From NCBI GenBank assembly GCA_000442125.1, contig KE546986.1, positions 299,198 through 363,197 of the forward strand: a DNA stretch of 64,000 nucleotides. Reading direction: 5' to 3'. Shown piece after piece: positions 46,407-58,440 of the stretch. This DNA comes from Opeltia flavorubescens. Lineage: Eukaryota; Ascomycota; Lecanoromycetes; Teloschistales; Teloschistaceae. The stretch's first letter is position 1. Each line of letters starts with the position of its first letter. The position numbers and the translations under genes were made by a program. A model generated the notes under the pieces. It did not search any database. It had not been told where the DNA came from and saw nothing but the letters and a program-made list of their open reading frames with translations.

Positions 46407-46703
46407 TATTACTATTAAGCTATAGGAGTAGTTAGTATTTAAACCCTAGATAGAAATTATATAATAAAGATAATATATTAAGTTATTAGTATAGCGGGCT
46501 TTTAAAAGGGTCTAAATAGGGTTATTTAGGTAATTACTACCTAGTACAGGGTAAATATATTTTCAGGTATATAGCGATCCTTTTTATTTTTTATTAGAAA
46601 ATAAGAGTTAGTTCTTTAATATATCTGAATATATATATTATAAGCAGTTCTTCTATAGTAGTTCACGCTTTTAAATTAGTTTAATTGCACCTAATATATT
46701 ATA
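46407..46703 (+). repeat. 3' LTR (297 bp)
   Basis: This is the same length as the 5' LTR and alignable throughout, and is followed by the AATAG target duplication. It retains some bases lost from the 5' copy (for example CAGGT and CACCT), so the two LTRs were mutated independently. Confidence 0.88.
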
Positions 46704-46708
46704 AATAG
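46704..46708 (+). repeat. Target-site duplication of Gypsy element, right
   Basis: AATAG immediately after the 3' LTR, matching 37480-37484. Confidence 0.7.
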
Positions 46709-46839
46709 CTTTTATAGATTTAAAAAGCCGTTTAAACTATAGCTATTAATATATAAATAAAAATAATAATAAATAATCTATATTAAATTAAAGTTTATAA
46801 TTAAAATTTAAAATTATTATATTAATTATAATAGATATA

Positions 46840-47170
46840 TAATATATATAAATATTAATATTAACGGTTATAAATCTTTATACTAATTTTTAATTTTTTA
46901 TAATAAAAAATAAAAATATAATATAATTTTATAAATCTATTAATTTAATTAGTTTAAATTTATTAATTTATTTAAATTTTTAATTTATTCTTGATTAGTT
47001 TATATTTAGATTCTAATCGCGAAAAAATTAAAATATTATTTAATTTTTATCGACTAAATTTAAAAATAAATTAAATATTATAAAATATACTCTTTAAAAT
47101 TTTTTTAAAAAGTCCGGTTATAGAATAATTAACTAGTAAAATTATCGCTAGCAGATTTTAATAAATCGAA
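46840..47170 (+). repeat. Direct repeat flanking the Gypsy element, right copy
   Basis: Matches 37020-37370 in the same orientation; see that entry for shared blocks. It lies about 130 bp outside the 3' LTR. Confidence 0.55.
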
Positions 47171-49320
47171 TTATTTTTTTATAACTATTTTAATTAAAGT
47201 TAAACGAAAAATTAATAATAAATAATAGAAATATAATTAAACTCGAGGTAGTATAAAATAAATTATAAATTATAATATCGGTATTATAAATCTAATAGCT
47301 AGATATAATATATTTATATTATCTAGATTTTTTAGAATATTAAAAGTACTAAAAGTATTAAAAGTATTTTTAATAAAAAACTATTATTAAAATAATTTAA
47401 AAAAAATTATTAAAATATTAAAAAATAATTATAAATTTATTTAATTTAAAATATTTTATTTTATAAAAAAAATATTAATATCCTTTTAAATAAATAAATA
47501 ACGCCCGTAGTATTAATATTTATTATATTTTATTTAATCGTTTATAATAACTAATAAATATTTATAATAAATTATAATAGATTTAAATTTAATAAAATTA
47601 AAAAGAAAAAAATATTAAAAAAAGAATTTAAAATTATATTAAAATATATTAAATATTAAATATTATTATATATTTTTAATTTTTTTTCTTTTTATTTATT
47701 TTTTTTATCCTTTTTTTTTATTATTTTTTTTTTTTCCTTTTTTCTTTTTATTATATATAATTTTTTTTTTTTTTTTTAAATTTAATTTATTCTATTATTA
47801 AATAAACTTATATATAATTTTTTATATTTATTAAATTTTTTATTTTTTTATTTTTTTTATTTTTTATTTTATTTTATTTCTATTCTTTAATTTTTATCTA
47901 CCGCGTTTTTTTTTTTTTTAAATTTTATTCTTTTTTTTAAAGCGCTAACCTTATATATTATAATAATCGCAAATAATATAATTTAATTTAAAGTTGAGTG
48001 TAAAATTTAGAGAAAATTTCGAACTTTTTTTTTTGCGACCGCGGGATTTTTATCCTACCTACTACACCTATTTGATCTCGGATGGAAAAACTTTTAATTA
48101 GAGAAGTCTATAGAACCCTTTTATATAAAATATTCTATTACTTCTTTATTATTATTTTTATTTATTAGTAAATATTACTAGTTTTTAATCTAATTTTTTT
48201 TTATTATTAATTTTCGATATTTAAATTATTAATAGTTTATATAGGATATTAATAGTATATTAACTAATTATAATTAATTTTTAAAATTAAGCGCGGATTT
48301 ATTATCGAATTTCTATATTTTTAAAATTTTTTAAATCTTAAACTACTAATTAAATTCGATTTTTAAAATTAAATATAAAAATTATCCTTTTTTTATTTTA
48401 TATTCCTAGTATTATTTTTTTAAAATAGAATTTTTATATCCTTTCGTCCTATATATTCGTATCCCCCTTCTCGCCTTTTTATTTTATTTTATTTTTTTCT
48501 TTTAGAAACGCTCTAATAAGTAAATAGAAAAGATTCTTTATTATCTTTAATAATAAAAAGAAATATATATAGTAACTTTTATAGTAACGAGCTAATTAAA
48601 CGAATTTTATAGCTCGTTAAATAGAAATACTGATTATATAATTCGAATCTATCNCTCGAAATTTATCTATAATAATTGTAGCTATAAGTCTACCTTTTAA
48701 TACAGCTATTATATAGACTACTCCCCCTTTTATAGTTATCCCTACTACCCTCGAAAAGAAGAACTAAGATCTAGTTAGTATATATCCTTTCGTTCATTTA
48801 TAGGGCCCGAACTCGTTTATAGATAAATTCGGGTACTAATCGATTTATTTATAATCCAGGTTTTACTCGCTAACGACCGATATAGAGTTACTATATAAGA
48901 TCCAGCGTATTCTTTCTCCGAGACTATCTTCCCCTATAGATATACCTAGCCGGGGTCTNNTNANNTCTNTTANTAGAGNCTGGAATCGATTTAGCTATAA
49001 CTTGTATCTTTCGTCTCCGAGGAGTAATTTTATATACACGATTACCATTAAATTTAGGAATTTTTACCCCTTTTTTTTTATTTTAAATATATAAATACTA
49101 CTTTTATTTATATTCTATCGATTTTTCTAAACCGATTTCTATTTAAAGCTATAATAATTAAAATATTCTATTTTTTAAATTAAACGCACTAGTTATTTAC
49201 GGAAATTAACGTTAAATATAAATTATTCGAAAAAACTCCTACTATATTTATTAATTAAATCTGCTTAATAATAAACCGTAATACTTTTATTAATAAATTA
49301 TAATAGCAGCTAAAAACGGT
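47171..49320. other. AT-rich DNA, with a less eroded patch and ambiguous bases
   Basis: Positions 47640-47960 are long T tracts. Positions 48000-48130 and 48600-49060 keep more C and G than the surroundings (for example GCGACCGCGGG and CCGAGACTATC) and so look less mutated. Ambiguous bases occur at 48654 and at several sites from 48959 to 48979. No protein was recognised. Confidence 0.5.
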
Positions 49321-49680
49321 TAATATATTATCTATTATTATATATCCAACCTGCTATAATATATCCAACCTACTATAATATATTTAATCTATTATAATAT
49401 ATTTAACCTATTATAATATATTTAACCTATTATAACGTATCCAACCTAATATTACGCATTTTATCTACTATTGCATATTCCACCTACTATTACGTATTCC
49501 ACCTGCTATAATATAACTTACCTATTATACCGCATCCAAGCTACTATTAAATATCGAATCTACTATTATATATTCTATCTACATATTTAACCTGCTATAA
49601 CGTATCTAATTTACTAATATATATTCTATTTATTATAATATATTCTATCTACCTATATATATTTATTATTATATATCTAT
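49321..49680 (+). repeat. 19-bp minisatellite array
   Basis: About 16-18 units of 19 bp follow one another. The clearest are ATATATCCAACCTGCTATA and ATATATCCAACCTACTATA at 49340-49377. Later units drift (ACGTATTCCACCTGCTATA, ACGCATTTTATCTACTATT). Between units the differences are mostly C/T, as expected if RIP or similar mutation acted on the array. Confidence 0.75.
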
Positions 49681-50769
49681 TTTCCTTTTATTTATTTTAT
49701 TTATAGATTCGGCTATTTAAAAGTTTAAATATAAGCTTTAATAATATTTAATATTTAATAGAATTATATATATTTTAGTTTTAAGTATATTTTTAATATT
49801 AAACTATAATAAAATTCGATAAAATTACTATCGTTCGAATAAAAATAATAGGTAGTAGAAAAAAAATAATAATATTATATTTTAGTAAATTCTAATAGTT
49901 AAAATTTATTTTTTTAGGATCGCGCTGAGAAATTACGGGTAAAACCCGACCGTCGAGTTTTATCTATAATTTTTTAACGCGATTCTAAAAAGTAAAATAT
50001 AATAGCCGTATTTTACTAAAATAATAAAAAAATTATAGTATACTTTTTAAAAATAGAAACCGTTTATTATTTATAAATTCGTTTTATTATTATATTAAAT
50101 TAGCTTTTCTTTTTATAAATATTTTTAATTCTTTATATAAAAAATAAATTATAAATTATTATATATTTTTTAATAATATATTAATAGTTTATAATATATT
50201 ATTTTTTTTTTATATTTTTATAATATCGGTAATTTACTTTTAATTTATAATTAGTAATTTTCTATAAAATAAGTAGATTTTAACCTATATATATTTCTAT
50301 ATACTTTTTATAAAGATTAATCCTCTTAATTTTTAATTTATTAAATATATTCTAGATTATATTATTAGTATTTATATATTATATACTTTTTTAAATTAAA
50401 TTATATTAAAGTATTAAATTTCTAATATAAAAACATCTTATATTTCTTATTATTTATTTTAAAAAAATTTAAAAGCCGATTTTATAATATTTAATTAATT
50501 TAATACCTACTATTTTTAAATAGATATTACTAATTAAAATTTTTATAGTTATTATTAAGCCTTTAATTTTTCCAGCTTGTATTTAATCTATTCTACCTTA
50601 AATTTTAAAATCAGCTATTATACTTTCTATATCTAGGTTAGAGTAGGTGATTTTTATTTAAAATATACTAATATTTCTAGTTATATATATAAAATAAACT
50701 CGTTTTTTTATAAAATAAATAAGTACTTAATAATATTTTATTTATAATTAAAAGTAGCTAATTAAAATA
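49681..50769. other. AT-rich DNA without recognisable genes
   Basis: The stretch continues the RIP-like block. Nothing specific was identified. Confidence 0.5.
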
Positions 50770-52350
50770 AAAAGTTATACTAGTAAATTTTCGATCGGGA
50801 AGTAATTATATTTAAGTTTAAAAAGGCCTTTAATATTAGCCTTCGAGATAATTTTTAAATAAAACTTAACTATATTTATACTATAAAGTAATATATTATT
50901 TTTATTAGAAGTTTTTACTAACGATATAATTAAGTTAATTTTTAATAAATAGGATAAGATTTTAATAAAAATAAAGGTAAGTAGATTATTAAATATAAAG
51001 TTAATAAAATTTATATATATAAAATTTAAAAATTGATAATTAAAAGTTTAGATTATAAATTTTAATTTATTTTTAAAATAAATATTAGGCGTGTTAAAAG
51101 TTATAGGAATAATACGCGTTTTATACTAATTTAAAATCTATTAGTAAATAGTATAATTATATTCTAGCCTAAAATTTTTAAAGGGATATTTCTATTTAAA
51201 CTAGAATTTAAAATATTATAAATAATATAAAAAATTAATTAATAGCTTTATATTATTTTATTAGTAGAATTCTTTTTTTTAATAATCTATTTCTATTTCT
51301 AGTATATTCTATCCTTATTAATACCTACAACAACTATTAGTAAAATAGCCTAGAAGAAACCTTATATTTAAATATAGTATTATAGCTATTTTATTTTTTT
51401 ATTTATTATATCTACTATAATAATACTAGTAATTCGGTATTTATTAAATAATCTAATTTTTAATTCTAAACTTAACGCTTTTATTAAATAAAAATATAAA
51501 TATTATTTAAATATTAATTAAAAGCTACCTTTTATTTTTTATCGCGAGAATTTATAAAAATTTTTTAATTGTACGTTTTACTTATTATAAGTAATAGATA
51601 ATAACCGATATCTTTTATAAAAAAAAACCCGAGTAAAACTATATTATTTAAATAAAACCCGGTTTTTATTAATAGTATCTATTTATAATAAAAAAAAAGT
51701 TCTATATAAATCTTTTTTAACTATTAATAGATATAAACTATTATATATCTAGCTCGAAAACAGTTATAAACGAATTAAGAAATTTTTTAAAATATTAGAA
51801 AAGAAATAATTAATTAATTCGGTATTTTTTAAAAAATATTAAAGCTTTAGCAATTTAAATAATTAATTTTAAAAAGTTTAATATAATTAACTAGTAAGTA
51901 TTATATAACTAGCCGTCTACCTAATAAATAATTTTTCCGATAATTAAGTTCCCTATCTAGTTAATAATAATTTATATAATATATATAAAGTAGCGGTTAT
52001 TTTATAAATTAATAGACTTATTAATGTTAATATATATTAAAAGCTAATTTTTACTTTAATTATAAACTTATAAATAGCGGCTATAATAAAAAAATAGAAA
52101 TATAATAGATTTTAGCGATTTAATAAAGAAAAAGAATTAATTAATTTAATATCCTTATAAAAAGTATAAGCGCTTTTAATTTAAGTGGTTAATAGACTTT
52201 TTATAATTTTAATTATACGATATAATAGTTTTAGTCGAGAATAGAAGGAGAATAGAAGCGAATTTATTAAGTATTTAAATACGAGGTAGTACCGGCGGAA
52301 AAAAACCGGAGTAGATATAGTTTATAGAGTTTTTAATTTAGTAATTAAAA
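50770..52350. repeat. Diverged duplication, copy 1
   Basis: This segment aligns in the same orientation with 53510-55150, about 2.75-2.83 kb downstream. Shared blocks include TTTAATATTAG near 50830, a TTTTTATTAATAGTAT block near 51660, and GCGGTTATT...TATAAATTAAT followed by ATTAAAAGCTAAT near 51995-52050. Both are heavily mutated. Identity is unknown, probably a transposon. Confidence 0.6.
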
Positions 52351-53509
52351 GTTTTATTACTAAAATTAGATATAAGTTTTATTAAAACTATATATAGAAT
52401 ATTTATTCTATATATTTTAAAAAAGCGAATATATTTTAGAAAATATTAAATAATTAAATATTTTTATCTTTTTAATTTCTAAAAAGTAAATATATCGATA
52501 TTTAATAAAATCCCTTTTACTAAAATAAAATCGTACTTTAATAAAACCCGATAATCAGGTTTTATATTTAATCTATTATAATATAGTATATTATAGTATA
52601 TTTTATCTATCTTTAAATAATTAATTTATTATAGTATTTTAAAAATATTATAGCGTATTTATCTACTATTTTATTTTAAAATATATTTAAAAAGGTTAAA
52701 GGTATATAAATTTATAATAAATTTAAATTTAAAAATATTAAAATCTAATTATTAAATTTTACTAGAATTATTATTAATAAATTTTTATTATTTAAATAAA
52801 ATCTAACCGCTGGATTTTATAAATTTAATTCTAATATTCTATTAAAATATCTATTTTTTCTATTATTATTTATTTATTTTCTATTAAATTAATTATAATT
52901 TATAATTATACTTTTAATAACTATTAATAGCTAATATACTAGTATTTTTCTTCGGTTTTTAAATACTCGATAATTTTTTTTTAGTATATTATTAATAGTT
53001 TTTTATTATTTAAATATATATTAATCTATATAGAATTTAATCTAATATTAATATATTTTAATTCTTTTATATTTTAATTTATTAATCTTATTCTAATAAA
53101 TATTATTAGTTTTTTTATTTTATATTTTTTCTTTAAATTAGATTTTATTAAAATATTAAATCTTTTATATAGGTTCGTATTATAAATAATAGATTCCTCG
53201 TCGTTTATTATAGAGGAGTCTAGAAGCTAATTCTAAAGAGTTTAATTAATTAAATATTTATTTATTTTAGATAAATAAAGTTTATTAAAATAATTATTTT
53301 TATTATTAATTCCTCGACTCTTATAAACTATTTTTAATTTTTTAAAGCTTAGATTTAAAATTTAGTAAATACGCTTCTATATTTAAATCGGGTAAATTCG
53401 TTATTATAATATACTAGTATTTTAAAACGCTTATATATTATAATTTCAGCCTTTTATTAAATAGATAAAAATTTAATAATAGTTTATTTATTATAGAAAG
53501 TAGTTTATA
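52351..53509. other. AT-rich spacer between duplicated segments
   Basis: No gene or element was identified. A short run of TATTATAGTATA-type repeats lies near 52570-52640. Confidence 0.4.
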
Positions 53510-55150
53510 GAAGCTAGAAGCTATATTTAAAGATTTCTACTCGGAGAACGATTATATTAAAGCCTAGAAAAGTTTTTAATATTAGTTTTTAAGGTAGCTT
53601 TTAATTAAAAGCTACCTATATAAATATTATATAATAATATATTACTTTAATTAGAAGTCTTTTCTAATAATATTAATAAACTGGTTTTTTATTAAAAATT
53701 TAAGAAAATAAATATTTAAGGTTTATTTAATAAAATATAGAAATATTAATTTATAAATTAATTAATAGATTTTTTAGGTTATAATATTTATATTAAATAT
53801 AAGTTTTTTATTTAGCGCGTTAATAATTAAAAGGGTAGTATATATTTTATATTAGCTTATTTACTATTAATAAGCCTCGCGCGAATATATTAGTCTAATA
53901 ATTTTAAGTAGATATTTCCGCTTAAACTAGGGTTTAAAATACCTTTAGCTATATAATTATCTTATTCTATATATCTAATAGCAGTATTATATTATTTTAT
54001 CGGTAAAGTCCCGCTTTTATATTATTTTATTATATTTTTAATATATTTAGTTTATATTATTATTTATAATTATTATTATTATTAGTTTATAAAATAAATA
54101 TTATATTTTATTAGAGTTAAAGCTACGGTTTTTTATTTTTTTTTATATCTATTTTAATAATACTAATAATATCCTATTTAATAAATAATCTAATTTTCGA
54201 TTTTAAGTTTAATATTTTTATTAAATAAAAGTATAAATACTATTTAAATATTAATTAATAGCCTCCTTTTATTATTTATCGCGAAAACGCGTATAGACTT
54301 TTTAATCGTATAATCTATCTTTTATAAATAATAAATAGCTATTAAAATCCTTTATAAAACGATATCCGAGTAAAATTATATTATTTAAATAAAATTCATT
54401 TTTTATTAATAGTATTCGCTAATAATAAAAAAACCGTTTTATATAAAAATCTCCTATATATTTATAAATACGAGCCGTTATATATTTAGTTTAAAAACGA
54501 TTATAATTTATTTAAAAAACTATTTAAAATTTTATAATAGAAATAATTAGACCAGATTATATTTTACTAAAAATATAAAAGTTCTAGCTACTTAGACGAC
54601 GAATTTTAGTAAGCCTCGCGCGGCTAGCTAGCTAGAATTATTCTATTCTAGATTATTAATAGTACTTAAAAGCTTAATATATATAAATTACTAGAGTTTA
54701 CTCCTAAATTTAGTACTATAATTTAAAATAAAATATAATCGATTATTTATCTAAAAAATACTAGCTTTAATAATTAGGTTTCTTATATATTAGCTAATAG
54801 GCTATTTTATATATATATAGCAGCGGTTATTCTATAAATTAATTAATTTATTAATTTTTAGGCGTATTAAAAGCTAATCTCTATTTTAATTATAAGCCCG
54901 CGAATAGCGACTATAATAAGAAAATTAAACTATAATAGGTTCTAGCGTTTTTATAAATAAAGGGAGTTAGCTAGTCTAATATTATTATAGGAAATATAAT
55001 CGGTTTAAGTATAAATAGTTTATAGGCTTAATATAATAGTTTCCGCCCGGAATTAAAACGAATCTATTATTTATTTAAATACGAAATAATACTAGCGGGA
55101 AAAGATTAAAATAAATATAGCCGGTAGATTTTTTAATATAACTATTAAAG
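53510..55150. repeat. Diverged duplication, copy 2
   Basis: The partner of 50770-52350, with matching blocks in the same order. It retains a few more C/G bases (for example GCCTCGCGCG near 53875 and near 54613), so erosion differs between the copies. Confidence 0.6.
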
Positions 55151-56040
55151 ATTTTATTACTAGAAATACTATAAATTTTATTATAATTATATATAAAATA
55201 TTTACTTTTTATTCCTTTTAATAAATAGATATATTTTATAAAATCTCGTTTAATTAAGTATATCTATACTAATAATCTTTTAAAATAAATATATCGACGT
55301 TTAATAATACCTTTTAACTATATTTAAATTACCCTTTAATAAAAACCGACGGTTAAAGTTTACTATTTAAATTAAAACAAATTAATAAATTATAAATAAT
55401 ATTATTCTATTATTTAATAAATTATTTATTTAATAATAAAATTTTTTTTTAAAATAACGTTTAACCGTCGGACGTTATTTTTAATTAAAATTTTAATTAC
55501 TAAAAAGCAGCTTAATAGTATATTTATATTATATTATTTTAAGTCTTTTATAAATAAAACTATAGTTTAAAATCTTTATAAAAATATAATAAACGCGAAT
55601 AAATTAAATCTTTTATATCTAAATTTATTCTTTTATTAATATTCGATATTTATATTTCCCTTTAGCTTCGACTTTATTTCTATTTTTAAGCTTAATATTT
55701 ATACTTTTTATTATATTTTCCTACCTTTTTTTTTTAATTACTCTTTATCTTAAATAAAACAGTCTTCTTATAATAAAAATCAGCGGTATTATATAGTCTA
55801 ATATAGAGAAAATTAGTATTCCTAGATATAAAAATTCTATAAATTCTAAAAGTATTATAATTATATAACGCTTTTAAAACCAGCGATTTTAATTAAAAAA
55901 ATTTAAAAGATTTTTAAATTATTATTTTATAAAATAAAACTAATTATTAAATTTTATTATAATATCGCTAAATATATTTTTATAAGGAATATTATAAACG
56001 GCCTATAATAATAAAAAATTTATTAATAATATTTATTATA
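55151..56040. other. AT-rich DNA without recognisable genes
   Basis: RIP-like sequence. Coding traces begin weakly towards the right end. Confidence 0.4.
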
Positions 56041-56815
56041 CCGGAAGATTAACTTATCTATTAGCGGTTAAAATAGCTAAAGGTTTAAGTTTAGAATTTA
56101 GTTTAAACAGGATAAATATAAATAAATTAAAAAAATTCTTTAAATTTAAGAAATTTATAGGGTTTAAATATATTAATAACTCGAATTAAAATAAAAACTT
56201 TTTAAAAAAAGCCTTTAAAATAAAAAAATTTAAAGCTTCTAATTTTATATAAATATTTAAAAAAGCAGAGGTTAATAAACGTTTAATAATATAAATTACT
56301 TCTAGTTTTATTAATATTTTATAGATATAATTCTAGCTTTTTTAATAATATTAGCTAGTTTAACAAAAATCGGGAATATTATTAACGAAATAGATAATAT
56401 ATATTATCTAAATAATTATTTTATATCTATTCGCTATCTTATACCTTATTAAAAAAAAATAGGTTTAGATATTATACTTAAAAACTTTAAGCGAGTAGAA
56501 AAACTTAGCCTAATAGAAAAGCTGAAGTTAGCTATTATCGATATCTTATAGATAAAACGGCTACGAGCTACTTGTAAATAATTAGGCTATTATTCGCCTA
56601 TTATTTTAGGAGATAAATAGCTTTTAAAGAGCTCTAGAACCGCTAAACTCGTAATCCGGGAAAAACCTAAAAAATATAAACGTCTTAATATTTTTAAAAC
56701 TAAATTTATAAATTATATAAGAAAATATTATAAAAGTATAAAAGAAAAAAATAACTAGAGGATTATAATTAACTAGGTTTTTTTATATATAAATAGTTTT
56801 TAATATTTTTATAAT
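56040..56815 (+). pseudogene. Decayed coding tract of unknown identity
   Basis: From about 56463 one plus-strand frame reads for more than 100 codons with good protein character (KLVIREKPKKYKRLNIF, NYIRKYYKSIKEKNN). The only stops are TAA/TAG at plausible former Gln or Trp positions. A second, less certain stretch lies at 56040-56330. No family was recognised; a transposon protein is likely given the setting. Confidence 0.45.
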
Positions 56816-58169
56816 AACCTATATAATTAGTAAATATTTATAATAAATACTATATTTTTAGCGAATAAAAAAGTAGATTAATAATTATTATAATACCTAT
56901 TATTATAGTAATTATATATAAAGTTAAAATAAATCTTAAATAAATAATAATTTTAATTATCGATAATAATTTATTCTACTTTTTTTATTTATACGCTTTT
57001 TTTATTTATAATTATCTAATTATAACTTTACTTTTTATATATTTAAAGTAAATTATAAAGGAATTTTTTAAATATTTATAAAGCTCGATTAAATAATTTA
57101 TTTTTATAAATATTAGAAATTATAATAATCTACTAAAATTATAAAATTAGAGGATTCTAAGTAAACGCCGGCTATAAACTATTTAAAAAAACTTTTAATT
57201 CGACGAAGAGTAATAGATATAAAAGAAAAGAAAAGAAAATACGCTCCTTTTATACTAGAATCTCTTCTTTATACTATTAGACGAGTTTCGATTAAATTCT
57301 TATTTAGAGTAGAATAGGATATTTAATAATTTTAAAAAAGAAAAAATACTTAATTTTACTATTATAGATATTAGAAAGATAGTTTATATTTAAAAAAAAT
57401 ATAAATTTAATAAAATAAATATCTATAATACTATTATTTAAAATTTAATAAAAGAATTTAGCCGCGGTTTAAACCCCAAATTTATATCTTTTAATATAAT
57501 AAATAAAACTTTTTATAATTCTATTAATAAGCTTTATTTTTATTTCTATTTATTTTTATTTTTCTATTATACGCGTTTATATCGTTTTATTAATATTTAA
57601 AAACAATAATAAAAAAAATTAAACTAAAATAATAATAGGTTAAGAATATACCTTTAATATAAGCTTTTAAAATTCTCTAGTACTAGTTGCTATTAGAAAT
57701 ATAGATATTTATTAGACTTATCCTAAAATTAAATATATCTTTTATACCAAACTTAAACGTTTTATATATATTAGAAAATATTAAAAAAGTAATAGAAAAG
57801 GCTAGCTATTATATTTTAGGCTACTTACGCCTATTAAATTAGTTAATAACCGCGGAAGTAGTCGAGAAAAAAAACGCTAGCTATTTCTCGCTAAATATAT
57901 CCCGCTTACCGGTTTAATATAGAGTTATAGTAAAGATAAAAAAATAAAGGCGGTATTTAAAAAATTAGTCCCGCTTACTAATATTATAAAGAGTTACCGC
58001 GATTTTAAAAAAAACTAATTTTTATTTATTAAACTAGTTCTATTTATTAAACTAGTTAAAAAATATAGCGATTAAAATATAAGCTAATTATTATTTTTTT
58101 AATTAATTTTATTTACGGATTTTATTAAATATTATAATAATTAAAATAAATATTAAATATTATCTAAAA
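56816..58169. other. AT-rich DNA without recognisable genes
   Basis: Part of the RIP-like block; nothing specific was identified. Confidence 0.4.
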
Positions 58170-58440
58170 AGCTAATTTTTTTTACCGAGCTAGTAGACTA
58201 CTATAGCGACGGGAAAAAAAATTAGTTTATATCGATAGCGTTTCTTTAAATCGCTAGCCTAAAATAGTTAGAATATAAGAGAGAGAAATTTTATCTAGAT
58301 TTTTTAGGCTAGTTTATAAGATGATCCCTAATAAATAATCCGGAAAAAAACCCTCGAATAAATAATTTAAAACGTAGGTTTATTTTTAAATTAGAAGCTT
58401 ATAATATATATAGCGCTTTTTTATATAAAAATATTTAAAA
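58170..58440 (+). pseudogene. Short decayed coding tract
   Basis: A plus-strand frame of about 90 codons reads coherently (TELVDYYSDGKKN, LEYKREKFYLDFLG, LKRRFIFKLEAYNIYSAF), with stops only at positions explicable by C-to-T or G-to-A changes. Its identity is unknown. Confidence 0.4.

Larger units (their letters stand above)
37485..46703 (+). mobile_element. Ty3/Gypsy chromovirus retrotransposon, full length, RIP-inactivated
   Basis: This 9219-bp element is bounded by 297-bp LTRs and a 5-bp AATAG target duplication. Domain order on the plus strand is gag with a mutated CCHC knuckle (near 39100), protease (LLNIGSDINYIS near 39340), reverse transcriptase (PKKDGRLRLYIDY near 40010; the catalytic YLDD reads YLNN near 40340), RNase H (from about 40780), integrase (to about 42330) and a chromodomain-like segment (about 42880-43020). 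This gag-PR-RT-RH-INT-chromodomain order defines the chromovirus lineage of Ty3/Gypsy. Dozens of TAA/TAG stops and Asp-to-Asn, Cys-to-Tyr changes, all explicable by C-to-T or G-to-A mutation, make it dead. A purine tract (AAAAGGAGAGG) precedes the 3' LTR. About 3.3 kb between chromodomain and 3' LTR is extra for such an element. Confidence 0.9.

Noticed and set aside
47985-48075. Second tRNA-like unit on the minus strand (GGTGTAGTAGGTAGGAT followed by GTTCGAAAT)
   Set aside because: The A-box-like part is fair, but the B box is poor, an A tract replaces the variable arm and no stems pair. The evidence is too weak to list.
49321-49680. Regularly spaced repeats as a CRISPR array
   Set aside because: The units are contiguous 19-bp tandem copies without spacers, in a eukaryotic subtelomere.
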